Source: Rhizophagus irregularis
Lineage: Eukaryota; Glomeromycota; Glomeromycetes; Glomerales; Glomeraceae
Reading direction: 5' to 3'
Assembly (NCBI RefSeq): GCF_026210795.1
Contig: NC_089456.1
Span: 1,304,501-1,368,500, forward strand
Length of the DNA stretch: 64,000 bases
This document shows, one piece after another, positions 36,576 through 49,413 of this stretch. Numbering within the stretch: position 1 is the first letter of the stretch; every line of letters starts with the position of its first letter. Made by a program: the position numbers and the translations under genes. The notes below the pieces were generated by a model, which was not told the DNA's origin, ran no database searches, and was given only the letters and a program-made list of their open reading frames with translations.

Positions 36576-39500
36576 ATGGAATCTTCTACTTCTTCAACCA
36601 CACTCAACCTATCAAGCTCTTCTTCACAAACTTTACGTTCACCACATAAAAACTCACTTTCATCCGAATTATTTATTAACGCAGAAATATCAAATAAATT
36701 ACATTTACATTCCACAACTCGAAGAATATTTATAGGTCCAAAACCAATAAATTGGTCGTATAAAAAAAAGTCATTCTTTTTTCCAAAAAGTATTTACGCT
36801 GAACCTCTTAAAATTGTTAAAAAAAAACCTGCTCAAAGTGATAGGAATTGCTTACCTTCATCGAATGTAATTATTAGTAAACGTGAAAAGCGAGTAACTT
36901 TTATTGCTTCAAGAGATTCTATTGGACCCACAAATTTGTCTTCTTTAGATTATTATGAAATCATTTCGAAAAGTCGAAGGTAATTAATTTTACAAAATTC
37001 ATATCATAATTTTTTTTTTTTTGAAGAAATATTTAACATAAAATATGCATACGTTTTTTAGAAGCTCCGTTGAAATAGTAACTGATTCGAAATTTTTAGT
37101 TTCCGAACCACAGGATTTAGAATCTGGTCCTAGCGGTGAAAATAAAACTTCTGAGATATATTATACTCCGACTGAAAATTTGAATACAAACCCAATTTCA
37201 CCACCAAATACAAAACACGTTCAAACTTATTTTCCATCACCACTTAAACTCGAAGGAAATGAACCTGGGACGTCACGTGTTCCATTTTCAGATGTGAATA
37301 ATGACGTAAATTCAAAAGCTTCTGAGAGATTTTATACGCCAACTGATAATAATGTAACCACGTCTGAAGAATTTTATACTCCAACTGATATTGTAACCAC
37401 GAATCCGACTACAGAATCTCGTAACGTTTTTGATGAACAAATTGATCAGGAAAGTGATAATATAAATCATGAAACTATTCCGTCAACTGATGAGAATTCA
37501 GAAATAAATAATGGTGATAAGCCAAAATATGTCAGATTTTCTGAATCGACTGCTACAACAAAACCATCAAGTACAGTTATAAAACAAGGTCCAATGTTGG
37601 TAAGAATTAATTTTGAAGAAGAATCTAAAGAACATTTAGTTGATTATTTAAGTAATCACTTTACTGAATCATCCAATTGGAAAGAATTAATGGTGAAATT
37701 AAAACCGGGTGGAATTGAATTATGTGGAAGCAAGGTAAAGAAATTAATTTCGTAAGATCCACCTTTTCAAGAGAAAATATATTAATTAAATACAAATACA
37801 TTGTTTTTTAGAATAAAATAATTGAAAGTATTAGGTTCACTTCCACAACAAAATTATCGCTGTTTTCATCATCAGATTATACCATATCAATATCACAGCC
37901 AACTAAAGATTATATAAAAAATTTTATTCTAAATCCAAAAACAATTTCATTAAGCATTCAATGGTATCAAGCAATATACAAATTATTTCCCGAATCTGTA
38001 AATAAACCAATACCTTGTACACTTGATGTCATTATACCAGATTTAGATGTGAAATTACGAATTCCTCTTTGCGATAATAATAATGAGGAAGGGAGTGGAT
38101 GTAATCATGAAGATAATGAAGGATCTACATTGTTGAATATTAGCGCAGAGAAAGTAATGAATGTTGTTTTAAATGAATTAAGTGAAATTACTGAATGGGA
38201 TGATGTATTAAGTAAATGGGTAAAATCTAATCATTTGAGGTTATGTTGGAAGAGATATGGGAAATTAGAATGGATTGATTTAAAGGAGAATGGAGACGTT
38301 TGGAACGATATATTAAATTGTCCTCAATTTATTGAACAGGTACGAAATATGTATTATTGGCTTAACATTTTTACATTCATATAATAATGATTTGATTATT
38401 ATTTTATAGACTCATCAGTTACAACTAAGGCCAATTGAACATTATCCTACAACCATTAAGTTACGTGATGGAACAAAATTAACTGTAAGAAAATAACTTT
38501 GTTTTTATTCTTTCTTTTTTGTGATATTTTTTTTTTTTAATTTTAAAAAAATTAATAAATTAAGGAACCACCACCGATCGAAGGATATCTAATTAAAATA
38601 ACGAACAATAAAAGTCAAAATAAAAAATCAAAAAAGTTATACTTTACTTCACAGAATAATTATTTATTCTTCCTAAATCCACTAAAAGCAAGTCCACCTC
38701 CACCCCCAAACGTATCCACTGTTACAACTGATGGAGATGGAATTCAGTTTTGTGATAATACTCAACAACATCCGTTAATTTATGCAGTTTCTCCTTATAT
38801 CCAAGATAAAATTGTTGGTGATAATGATACTTTTATGAAGTCTGATATGAAAAGAAAAGTTAAACAAATTTTACATGCCAATGGATTTATTGATTTAACT
38901 GAAATTGCTGAAATCAAATGTTTAAAAAATGATGGAAAAACCGAAGAAGACTTGGAAGAAAATTTAAACGAAGAAGTGGAGGGAGAAGGATGCCTCTTTA
39001 AACTATTTCTGAAAAATGGTGGAATTGTTTCTTTGAAGGTAGTAATGATTATAATTGTGATAATAATGCAAAATTTTTGTTATTAATTGTTTTTTTAATA
39101 ACCTTAGGCATATTCAAAGCAAACACGAAAAGAATGGGTTAATCATTTAAATGATCTCGCTAACTATTGGAAAGATAGATTAAAACAAGATGTGAGAATA
39201 AAAGTTGATAATATTAAAATAAATCAATCAATTTATCTAGAAAACAAGAATAATGATGAACTACATAATCATAATTGGGAAAATTTTAAATCTTACGCTG
39301 ATCCATTTATATGGAATTGGTGTATATTAGATGGTTGTCGTGGAATAACTGTAAGCGTTAAATGATTTGTGTTCTTTTTTTTTAAAAAATAAATTGTATT
39401 AATTAAAATTTTATCTATTTAGAAATCCGGATTGTTATATCATAAAAGACATAAGCGGCAACCGTTTCAAATTTATCATCACGTTCTAACACGTGGACAC

Positions 39501-39956
39501 TTTGTTTATTTTAATCAACACATGCGTTCCACATTGACAGGATGCGTATTAAGCAGAAGTTATTACAAGCGTAAAGGTTGTATTAATTTAAGAGATTGTT
39601 ACGTTTATTCAGGTAGTAGTATAACAGAACATGAATATTATAAATCAAACTTACCACAGGAACAAAGTATAGCTAAATCATATAGTCAAGGTCCGTTGGC
39701 GAAACTTTACGGTGATGGTATGATATCTTATGATGATTATAAAGAAACTAGTTTCGTTATTTGGAAAGGTAGAAGAAAATATTATTTTAATAATGATGGG
39801 ATGAAAATTAGTATGGAAAAAATAATTAAATATGATATCCCGGGAGATTTTTGGATTTTTAGGGCTAAGAATAGAATTGAACGTGAAGAATGGGTTTGGG
39901 CACTTAATGTTGAAATTGAACGTCTTTATGAGGAAGAAAATGATGAGATTAAATGA
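36576..39956 (+). CDS. Spo71/Mug56-like protein with tandem PH domains
   Basis: Exons: 36576-36979, 37062-37734, 37812-38339, 38410-38484, 38565-39038, 39108-39350, 39423-39956. They total 2931 nt, giving 976 residues, with every join in frame. The N-terminal 350 residues are Ser/Thr/Asn-rich, with three repeats of (F/Y)YTPT(D/E). A middle region carries NVVLNELSEITEWDDVLSKW and similar (DUF3507-like). The first PH-like domain starts at EPPPIEGYLIKIT, has a long insert, and ends at AYSKQTRKEWVNHL. The second starts at KSGLLYHKRHKRQPFQIYHH and ends at NRIEREEWVWALNVEIERL. This double PH layout matches Spo71 and Mug56. In yeast Spo71 is an adaptor for the lipid-transfer protein Vps13 at the prospore membrane, so a role in membrane-contact lipid supply or spore formation is a fair inference. 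Confidence 0.82.
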
Positions 39957-41093
39957 GCATCATTATATATTTATTTTTATTTATTAACTTAATTTAATTA
40001 ATAATTATTATCTTATTAATTATTAAAAATTTGTTTAATTTCACACTATTCTTACTACTGTCTTTACTATTATTATATTCTGTAATCTCTAAACGTTATA
40101 ATGATAATTAAATTTTGATTTGTATATTAATTGAGTTCAAATTTTATCATCGTGACTAATAAGATCAAATAATGTTTCCAAGTCCGCCCTTCAAAAGATC
40201 ACTTTAATCAACAAATAACATTTGTATTTTCTTTTATGAAATTGTTAAAAAATTGTTTCGAGAATTTGCTCGTTTAAAAATTGGTACCTATTCGAAAATC
40301 ATAAATAACAAGTTTTTTCGATCCATCATCCGAAAAACAACTTTTTTCATGAATTTATTCTCTAATATAATCGCTATTATAAAATTATACAGTAACGAAT
40401 CGATTATCGAATTCATTATCTGGAATGTTATATCCCAAACTTAACATTCGATAATTAACCTATTTTAGTTTGGAACATGGTTAGGTTTGTGTTTTTCAAT
40501 TCTTGGAGATAGGAAGCATTTTATCACGTATATTTTATCTAATAATCTTTAAATCATAAATATGCAATTTAGTTATTAGGAGCATATTAAGAAAAAAGCT
40601 AAATAAATTTCTTTGCTTTTTTATCTATTAAAATAACCTACCTGTAACTACATCTTCTATAGATTTAAAAGTTGGAACTATAAAATAATTCTGCAAGGAT
40701 TTTTCATCATTCTTACAAATCAATAATATAGTCTAATTCTTTTTTGACATTTCTCAAAGTATGGCAATATTTTAAATAATTTCATATAATTACCTTTCAA
40801 CACTGATTAAGGGCTAAGGGGAGGTCCTTTAATATTTATCTGTTTTAAATAAACAAATAAATTTTTCTATTCAAAATTTCCATACTAGTATTTCTTGGCT
40901 ATTCTTTGAATAACTTTTTAACAATTCTACACTAATCAATTATGAGATGAAGTGTGTTATTAACACTACAGTAATTTAGTTACATGTATAATACTGTTAT
41001 TTACTTTATAATTAATGAAAATTATTATAATCAATGTAAAGTTATTTTTTTTTTTGCCCTTTATTAGTATTATAAAAATTTATATAATATAAA
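39957..41093. other. Intergenic, no gene seen
   Basis: AT-rich sequence. The first 120 bases are the 3' flank of the PH gene. No coding or repeat structure supported. Confidence 0.5.
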
Positions 41094-41230
41094 GTCGTTG
41101 AAACGTGGCCGGAGCGTTGCATAAACCGACTGCATTACAGTAAATTCGTAAGTGCCAAACCTGATGATAAATGTGGATTTTTCTCTATCTTCTGGCGATA
41201 ACTCGACCTGCCAGAATCCACTCACTAGAT
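41094..41230 (-). pseudogene. Ty3/Gypsy reverse transcriptase fragment
   Basis: Minus-strand translation: DLVSGFWQVELSPEDREKST, then FIIRFGTYEFTVM. After a one-base deletion it continues in the next frame as FGLCNAPATFQR. DLxSGxWQVxxxPEDxxKTAF and the FGLCNAPATFQR block are RT motifs of Ty3/Gypsy pol, just before the YxDD loop. Only this about 45-codon piece survives, and no LTRs were seen around it. Confidence 0.85.
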
Positions 41231-43637
41231 CAACCATTATGATTATAACATAGACGCGAAAGTATCATATCAATAAAGTATCTATATAATACAAAATTTG
41301 AATCTATACTAAAAAACCTAACTAATTTGCAATACAGTTATTATAGCGTTAAAAATACTCTATTATGTTTACTCGCTATCTTCCCTGGCACCCTGAGTTT
41401 GCGCAATACGTTTCTTATTTGTGTTCAAATTATCCTTATCTATATCTTTTTGACCATCTAGATCTTTACCTTTAATAATTCTATCACTAAAAAATCTTCG
41501 ATCTTATCTTTATATAGAACCCGCTAGACTATCCGTTGCCTCGTAAAATTGTTCATCTTCCGATAGATGTTAAATGATGTTTGGCATTCTTATTTGGCAT
41601 CGTCGTTTGAATTCTCCGTGGTAAAGTTATTTAATTATGGAACTCGGAGATAAATACTGTATGTAAATGTATGTACTTGTGTTTTTGTATATATCTGAAG
41701 CTACAATCCACACCAATCAGATTTACCAATTTTTTCTAGCCGCGCATCATCTAGTCGAAATACAAAATTTTGTATTATTACATGGTGGCTACGTGAATAT
41801 CTTGTATATAATAACGAGATAATGTAATTTTAATTGGAAAATAAATATATGCAAAGAATGTTTCAATATCTGATATTTAAGATTTCATAAAAGTGACTTT
41901 GTGCTATAAAATATATAGACCTGGCATAATAAAAATCGCCAGATTAATATGAGCAACAATTATTTTGTTATTTATAATAAAAAATAATAAAAAAGTTCAT
42001 AATTTTTTTTTAAAAAGATACCTCTGAAAATTTTATAGGGGATGACTTCGTAAAAGAGATTTTAAGTAGCTTACTAAGTAATAATTAGGATAATCCAAAG
42101 ATGGATTCGTTAATAGTTAATAAATTAATAAATAATAGTATTTCTTTGAAATAAAAATAAAAAAAAGTAGTTTAATTATATAAAAATATATATAACAAGA
42201 GTATTTTGAATAGAGAAAATTTTTCTAATACTGATTATAATGAAACCAATTTTTTTGTAGAGTGCCGCTTTCAGTAATTGGCCAATCAGATCTTCATTAT
42301 AAGGAAATATAAATTACTCGAGAATTATTCAATATTCATTATATAATACTTATTATTTCTTACGAACTATATCAACATTTACATGCATCCTCACATTTTT
42401 TAACGGATGAATTTTAAATGCGCAATTCATTTTTAAAGGCTATCAATCATTTGCTGTCTATCCCCAAAGATATCTGGACGAAAGAAATAAAAATAAGTTT
42501 TACCGGCATAATTATTTGTATTTATGATTTTTTTATTAATGATTTTTGAACAAAACCAGCTTATACTTTTATTTCTTTTTTCTTTTAAAAAAAAAATCAT
42601 TAAAAATGATGAATATATAAATTTTTTTAAAAGAAAAAAATCGCAAACCAATTTTTTTCTTTTTTGTTTGTTAATACTTAAATATCTATAATTAATATCT
42701 ATCTATAAATGAAAAATTTTTTTATGATGATACATCTATTACAATAGAAGTATGTAAAATATTATTTACAGAACTTGATTAATGATAGTTATTAAAAAGT
42801 GATATCAATGATTTATTATTTTAATTTTTCCTAATGACAATAAATATTCTTGCAAAAAAAAATATTATACTAAAAAATCATTTATAAAAAAAGCTAATAC
42901 AGTATTTTTATGGATTGACAATGGATATTTAATAAAAAAAAAAATTTTCTAAAAAAATAGATTTTTACTATGTATACCAATTTTATCTGCTGTCTGTGAT
43001 GAGCATAAATTATAAAGCATTTTTTTTAACATAAATCATATAAATCTATAAATCATAAAGCATAAGACTGTGCATATGCGTAAGCATATATATACCATAT
43101 TTAGGCAACAAAACAAAACCATAAGCTGAATTCAACATTTCACAAGATTTTTTGGGATTATGCTAACAAATTTACAAACTCACTTGAATTTATTATTAGA
43201 ATCATTAGATTAAAAAAATAATTGTTTGTTTGAATATTCTAATTTTTTAGTAACTTTGGTTATTATGTTTTAAAGTATATTAAAATTTTGTATCAAATTA
43301 TATATATATCTCTAGAATAATGGCATATTTTATAAATTTATCGGCCCACTGTAATACCACATGTTAAATTGCGATCGACAATTTGTTATTTAAGGATCGT
43401 CCAAAAAAGAGATAACAATGATAATGTTTGCAGTAGCTAACACCAATAGTTAAATATCGTATAACATTTTGATTGGTTATTTGTCAAGCCACTTTTATTT
43501 TCTGGTTTTTGAACAAGAATTGAACAAAACTTATTATGATCGACATCATAGAGCACTTTATACAACAAAACACCCGAATAAATATTTAGTAATAATATTT
43601 TTTCTTAAATAATATAAAAATTATTTGTAAGCCAGAA
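41231..43637. other. Intergenic, possible further retroelement debris
   Basis: No complete gene. On the minus strand between 41380 and 41560 there are short coding-like scraps (DEQFYEATDS and a Lys/Asp-rich stretch) that may be gag debris of the retroelement whose RT piece is at 41094. The rest is AT-rich with A/T homopolymers. Confidence 0.35.
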
Positions 43638-46600
43638 ATGACAGAAATCACAGACGAAGAATTTGAATCATTTTTAGAAACGTTTATTCCTGAACCTGAT
43701 AGCGAAAGCGATAATAAAGAAAATAATATCAATTTCCTGAATAAAAATGGGCACAATGTCCTTCCGTCTTCAAGTAATAACTATAATAATATGCAAAATA
43801 AGGATTTTGAATGGTTAAATTCTCAAAAAGAAAATGGTATCAAAGAAATCAATGAAATAAATGTTATTTTCCATGTTCATTTGCCAGAGAATATTGAAAA
43901 ACATGGATATCCTGTAGTCCTTGGTAATGTAAAAGAATTAGGATTGTGGGAAAAACCTATTGTGCAACTTCATCAACCATATCCTCAACATCCAACATAT
44001 TGGCAATCTGATCCAGTCACAATTTCTGTATTAAATACAAGTGACATACAGTATAAATATGTTATTCATGTAACTAGAAGCCTCTTACAAAGTGGAAAAA
44101 ATGTGTTTGAAGGAAATGATGATCAAGAAAGTCGCATTTTGAATATTCTGAGGATTGATCAGTTTGATATATGGAAAAATATTAATTTATCTGAAAGATA
44201 TTGTATTCATCACAATAATATAGACGACTTTGCTTTTGTAGATTATATTTATAATACTATCAAGGAAAATAATCTTAGAAATAAAGTTGAAGAATATCAA
44301 CATTTGTTAACTCATTATACAGAACTTACGGTCTGGGCTTTACGTCTTAAATTCATTGTAAATCGTATGGAAGATAAACTTAAAGAAAAAAGACTATTCT
44401 TATGTCTTCTCCTGGGATATTATGTTCAAAGATATGGACATTATGAATTATCAGCTTCTTTTATATCTGAGCGTTTGCTTAAAGCACTTGAAAACTACAA
44501 ACAAGAAACTTTACCTTTAGACATTAGAGAGAAAATGAACACTGGTATTACAACTTTAGTTCAACATAATGCTTTTCATATGAAGTTTGATTGGCTCATT
44601 ATTTTTACAATCGCGGCTGAAGTTGATCCCAATTATACCTTCATTGAACATTTAAAAACTTTGAAATATCCTAATGATTTATTGGCAAAGTTTATTAAAG
44701 AGGTTAAAATAATTATACCTTATATCAAGGGTATTGAATTTAAAAATTATGTTAAAATTGGCAAGGTAAATTTAAAAATTTAAAATATAAATAGAGAATT
44801 ACTGTATATTGACTTTATGAAATTTTTTTGAATATTTTTTTAGTGGTTAATTCAATTATGTCATAATATGGACTCCCTCTTTAAACTCTGGAATGATATT
44901 CTTTTGCATTATATTGCATTTGATAAAAGTGTTTCTAAGTGTTTTATTGATCGAATTCGAGCGAATATTTCTCACGGCAAATCTATTGCTAATGATAGTC
45001 TCGGAGAGGAAATTATTCAATCATTAGAGTTGATATCTCAGTCTCACACTTTGGAATTATTAAATATATTTCCAGAAATTTTAGATAATTGTTTTCGTAA
45101 TGAATTCTCTGAGAAAATACCAAAAATCTGTATAACTTGGTTTAAAAATCTTTTATTAAAACTTAATATAAGTAAAATCAATAAATTATCATATGAAAGC
45201 GACTTTATTTTTTCGGTATTTCAACAGTTAGATCGTATATATCCTTTACTTAATCAAAGAAATAATATTTGGCGAGATTTAACAAGTATTGCCATAGAAA
45301 GAGTAAAGAAATTTTCAGATGCTCAAATTTTTGCTGCAACAAAACTGATAGTACAAATAAAAGTAAATTATGTCAAACATTTATTTTTAGAAATAGTAAA
45401 AGAAATATTAAACAAAACTGTCCGACAAATCAATGATTGGTTACTAAGTAAAATATTTATAATTTGCGATTGTAAAGGCAAGACATTAGTAGTTCCAAAT
45501 TCGTAAGTTTTTTTTTTATTAATATTATATCGTCTTTTTTTTAACATTAATTCTTTATTATTAATAAATTAATTTATACTAGGATGAGCGAAGATATTTT
45601 ATATTATATAATGACAAAATTGCAAATACAATCAGACATGTTGGAACATTTTGATATCTTAAAAGATAATAAATTTTGGAACATTATATTACACGCTACT
45701 GGAAGTGTTAAAAAGCTTAATTCAAATCCATTTGTCAAACGCGCTAAAATATCTGCCAATAAACTTGGTGGATTATTCCCTGAAAATACGGTCGATTTGT
45801 ATTCATTACAACAAACTCTAGAACATTCTGATGAAAATTTATTTCAACAATTTGATGTAACCAAGAATGAATCTTTAGATGATGTTGATGATACGAGTAA
45901 TGATGGTATTAATAATTCATTTGAACCAAAATCTTCAATATATTTTATTTCTAACTCAATTGCTATTAAAGATTTTAAATTTCCTTTTTCATATTATTTT
46001 ATGAATCAAATTGATAATTATAAAAATCTTTATTATAAAGAATTAGATATAATAAGATATAATAATTCAGAAAATATTAATTATTATAGCGAGTTACATG
46101 AAGATTTTGTTGAAGATTTTAAGAATAACTTAATTTCTATTAATAGGAATTTTGAAAATTTACAAAAATATTCAGAATTATATTATAATGATTTTATTAA
46201 AATCATCTTATCAACTTTTACTACTAAGAAATCGATCAGCGAAGAAATTTTAAATTTTGTTTTTAAGAATTTAATTGGAGATAAAATTATTAATGACCTA
46301 TTTTTACTTCACATTTATTGGTGGGAATATATAGATAATATTTTAATCCAATTGAAATTAATTGAAAAATTTCCAGACATCATCACAAAATCTCAAAATG
46401 ATTTCATCGTTTATGGAAATCTTGATTATTATCTTTTTAGAAGAGTAATAAACTCGATTCTACAAAATATATGTGATGATAAACCATGGGAACAAGATAC
46501 GGATGATATCCTATTCATAATCAATGATACAAAAAAATCTTTAAATTTTTTTAATTTTGATCTATTATTAATATGTGATGATCTATTAAAGATTAATTTG

Positions 46601-49021
46601 ATTCCAATAGAAAAAATCAAAGAAATTGTTTATTTGGGAAAATCTATCAAAAATCAAGAATTTATTACAATCGATATAATAAATTTAGTATTTATTAGCC
46701 TAGATAAAAATTATGATATAATTCCTATTAGATCTTTTATTACAAGAGTTCTTGAATTTATTCCTTTAAATTCTGAAGTACGATTAATTCTTTATAAAAA
46801 TTTATTTTCAAGAGATCCTTTTGAATTTATTGACATTATAATTAAGAAAGTATTTATAACTGAATATCAACAGAATAGAAGAATATTTTTTAAATTGATT
46901 AAGAATTCCAATAAAGTTTTAAAACTTTCGAAAAGATTGAGTATTATTAATGATAATATCAAAAATCTTGATTCAGATATGGCGGAACTTTGTTGTGAAA
47001 TAATTCAATCCATTTTCAACGAATTTAAATTATCTGAATTATCACCTTACTTCAAATATTCAATTAAATCATTTACAGATCAAGATTTATCCTCACAGCA
47101 AATGTCCGTGTTACAGCAACTAACATCAATAGCTTTTCTAAAAGAATTTATTAGTAAATATTGGAAAAATTATATACAAAAAGACAATTATTTATCTAAA
47201 TCATTAATTGAAGAAATTAACAATTGTATGAATATTAATCATTCATTTATTCAATTTTTACATTCTTATTTTGTACCTAATTTGTATCAAAAAAAATTTT
47301 TTAATGGAGATAAACGACTTCAAATGATAAAAAAGGAATTTCCGTGGATTAAAAATATCAGAGCCAAAAATATTCCTAAAATTTGGCAATCGATTAGAAT
47401 AGCAAATTTTGAAGATTTATGTACTTTTTATTATAGTAACCTTACGCAAAATTTAGAAAAGTATCCTTTCCTTTCATTATATTTTAAAAATTATGAAAAA
47501 TTGGAACTCATAAAATATCTTCATCCAATCGTTAAATTTATAAAAGTTTTAAATTTTAAACTTGAATATCATTTAACAAGAAAAGCAGCACAAGTTATGA
47601 AATTTCATGAATTTATTGAAAAAGAATCTGAAAATGATGAAGAAAAAATCAATTTAAAATTATTATTTGAAGAATTTGCTTTTGCTTGGAATTTTATTAT
47701 GGATTATTTTGTTCAACATCAAATATCAATTTATAATAAATCTAATAATCAAGTTATGAATCTTGAAATTCCTATTATTTATGGTTTAATTGAACAAAAA
47801 GGTGCTGGAATTCATTTATGTGCAATATTGGATTTTTTAATTAAATTACATAATGAATTTTTGGATAATGTCATATCAATCCCATTTGAAAAGTGTAAAT
47901 GTCTAAAGTTTTTAGAAAATATTACTTGGAATACTTTGGAGAGTAAAACTTATTTTATTAAATCAATTAAGATGACTCAAGCTCAAGATATCAATTTTAT
48001 TAATTATCATTGGAATGATAAGATTTTAAAATATAGTCAAAAAAAATTAAAGATAAAAGAAATAAATTTTATATTTGATTTACAAAAAATTGAGATGAAA
48101 CTTGCTAAAAAATTAGTTCTTAACAAAGTTTATTTTGAAATGGAAGAAGATCAGGTTTATTTGAAGAATTTTTTATTTAAGAATGAGCTATTTCATAATT
48201 CTTTCAGAATTTTGTCTGATATTAAAAAGTTATTACCACAAGAACCAATCCCAATAGAGAAGCTATCATTAATTTCAACAATAATTCAACCACAAAATTC
48301 TTCTTCAATGTCTAATATATCATTAAATTCATTAAATTCAAATAATTTACCTGAATTACTCTTTCTTTTTGAAGCAATTTTTTATTCTATTAAAGAATTA
48401 TCAGTTAAAAATAACAAGTTAATTATTTTAGATTTTGTTAATCGATGGTTAAAATCAGCAAGATATAATGTAGAATTCATAAGCATACTTGGTGAATTTT
48501 CTTTAAAATATATTGTAGAACTTTATGAATTAATTGAAGAACAAGTCGCAGATTCAACAATTAATAATATTGACAATAAATTTAAAACTCCATTGATACA
48601 ACAAACGAAGGATTTAATTAACAATATTATAGATTATTATCCAAAAAGTCAACAAGACATACAACTTATTCCTGCTAAAGCATTTTCTCTTGCTTTAAAA
48701 AGATTTATTTATAGATTCTTGTTAAATGATTCTATTATGAAAATATTAAATTCAAATAATTTAAGTATATATTTTTTGGATTTTACCTTAGATTTATGGC
48801 CAAGTGATGTTAATGAAGAATTGATTAAAAAATTGTTTCCTACTTGTTTATTGGTATCTCATGCTTATGACACTTATAACTTTATCATTAATGAAATTGA
48901 GGTATGTATTTATTATGATTATGCTTGATTATGTTTGATTTATGTCTAGTTAAAATTAATATAACTATTAAATTACAACCAGGCTATTAGGAAATGCGAT
49001 ATTATTGACGTTGATCAATAA
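43638..49021 (+). CDS. RNF213-like protein, CBM20 plus N-terminal arm only
   Basis: Exons: 43638-44765, 44844-45502, 45583-48901, 48983-49021, giving 5145 nt and 1714 residues. If the last intron is retained, the frame stops at 48928 instead. After an acidic start, residues 75-175 form a CBM20 starch/glycogen-binding domain: INVIFHVHLPENIEKHGYPV, LGNVKELGLWEKP, and IQYKYVIH. The remainder is a long helical arm with the look of the RNF213 N-arm and stalk. RNF213 is a giant AAA+ E3 ubiquitin ligase, and many RNF213-like genes are recalled in Rhizophagus. This gene ends just after NEIE-AIRKCDIIDVDQ, with no Walker A (GxxGxGKT) and no RING, and an unrelated F-box gene follows. It is therefore either a truncated copy or a stand-alone N-terminal form; ligase activity is not expected. 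Confidence 0.78.
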
Positions 49022-49413
49022 TATATTATTAAAATGTTTTTGTTAAGTAGGAGATATCGGCGCGTTGGTCTAATCGCTAATGACATAATATTATTATTAG
49101 AATGAAATTGTATAAAAAAAATTTATGTATATTGTTTTCTCTTTTTTATTTTCTTAAATGAATGAATAATTTGTAAATTTTATGTGTAAATGATCTGCAA
49201 AATAAATGATCTGCAAAAATATCTATCTAGATCCAAATGCAGTAATTTTAAATGAGTGCGCTTAATTACTAAATCATGTTGTTACACAAAATTAATTGAC
49301 ATGAATTGTGCGACAATATCGGAAATTCGCTCCCGAAAATTGATATAATTTACCCAGTTTGGCGTTAATAAAATTCGTTACCTTATCTCCCCTTTCAACT
49401 TTCAAATTACAAT
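49022..49413. other. Short intergenic region between RNF213-like and F-box genes
   Basis: No AAA+ or RING coding sequence on either strand. Contains a direct repeat of AAATGATCTGCAAAA (about 49187 and 49204) and, near 49059, a string (GGCGCGTTGGTCTAATCGCTAA) resembling a tRNA A box without a matching B box. Confidence 0.45.

Noticed and set aside
39432-39956. Independent short gene
   Set aside because: It is the last exon of the Spo71-like gene; the join at 39423 keeps frame with six upstream exons.
45584-48928. Separate 1114-codon gene
   Set aside because: Phase-2 splice from 45502 to 45583 fuses it in frame with the upstream CBM20 exons.
49055-49090. tRNA-like A-box string
   Set aside because: No B box, no acceptor stem pairing and no cloverleaf can be drawn downstream.
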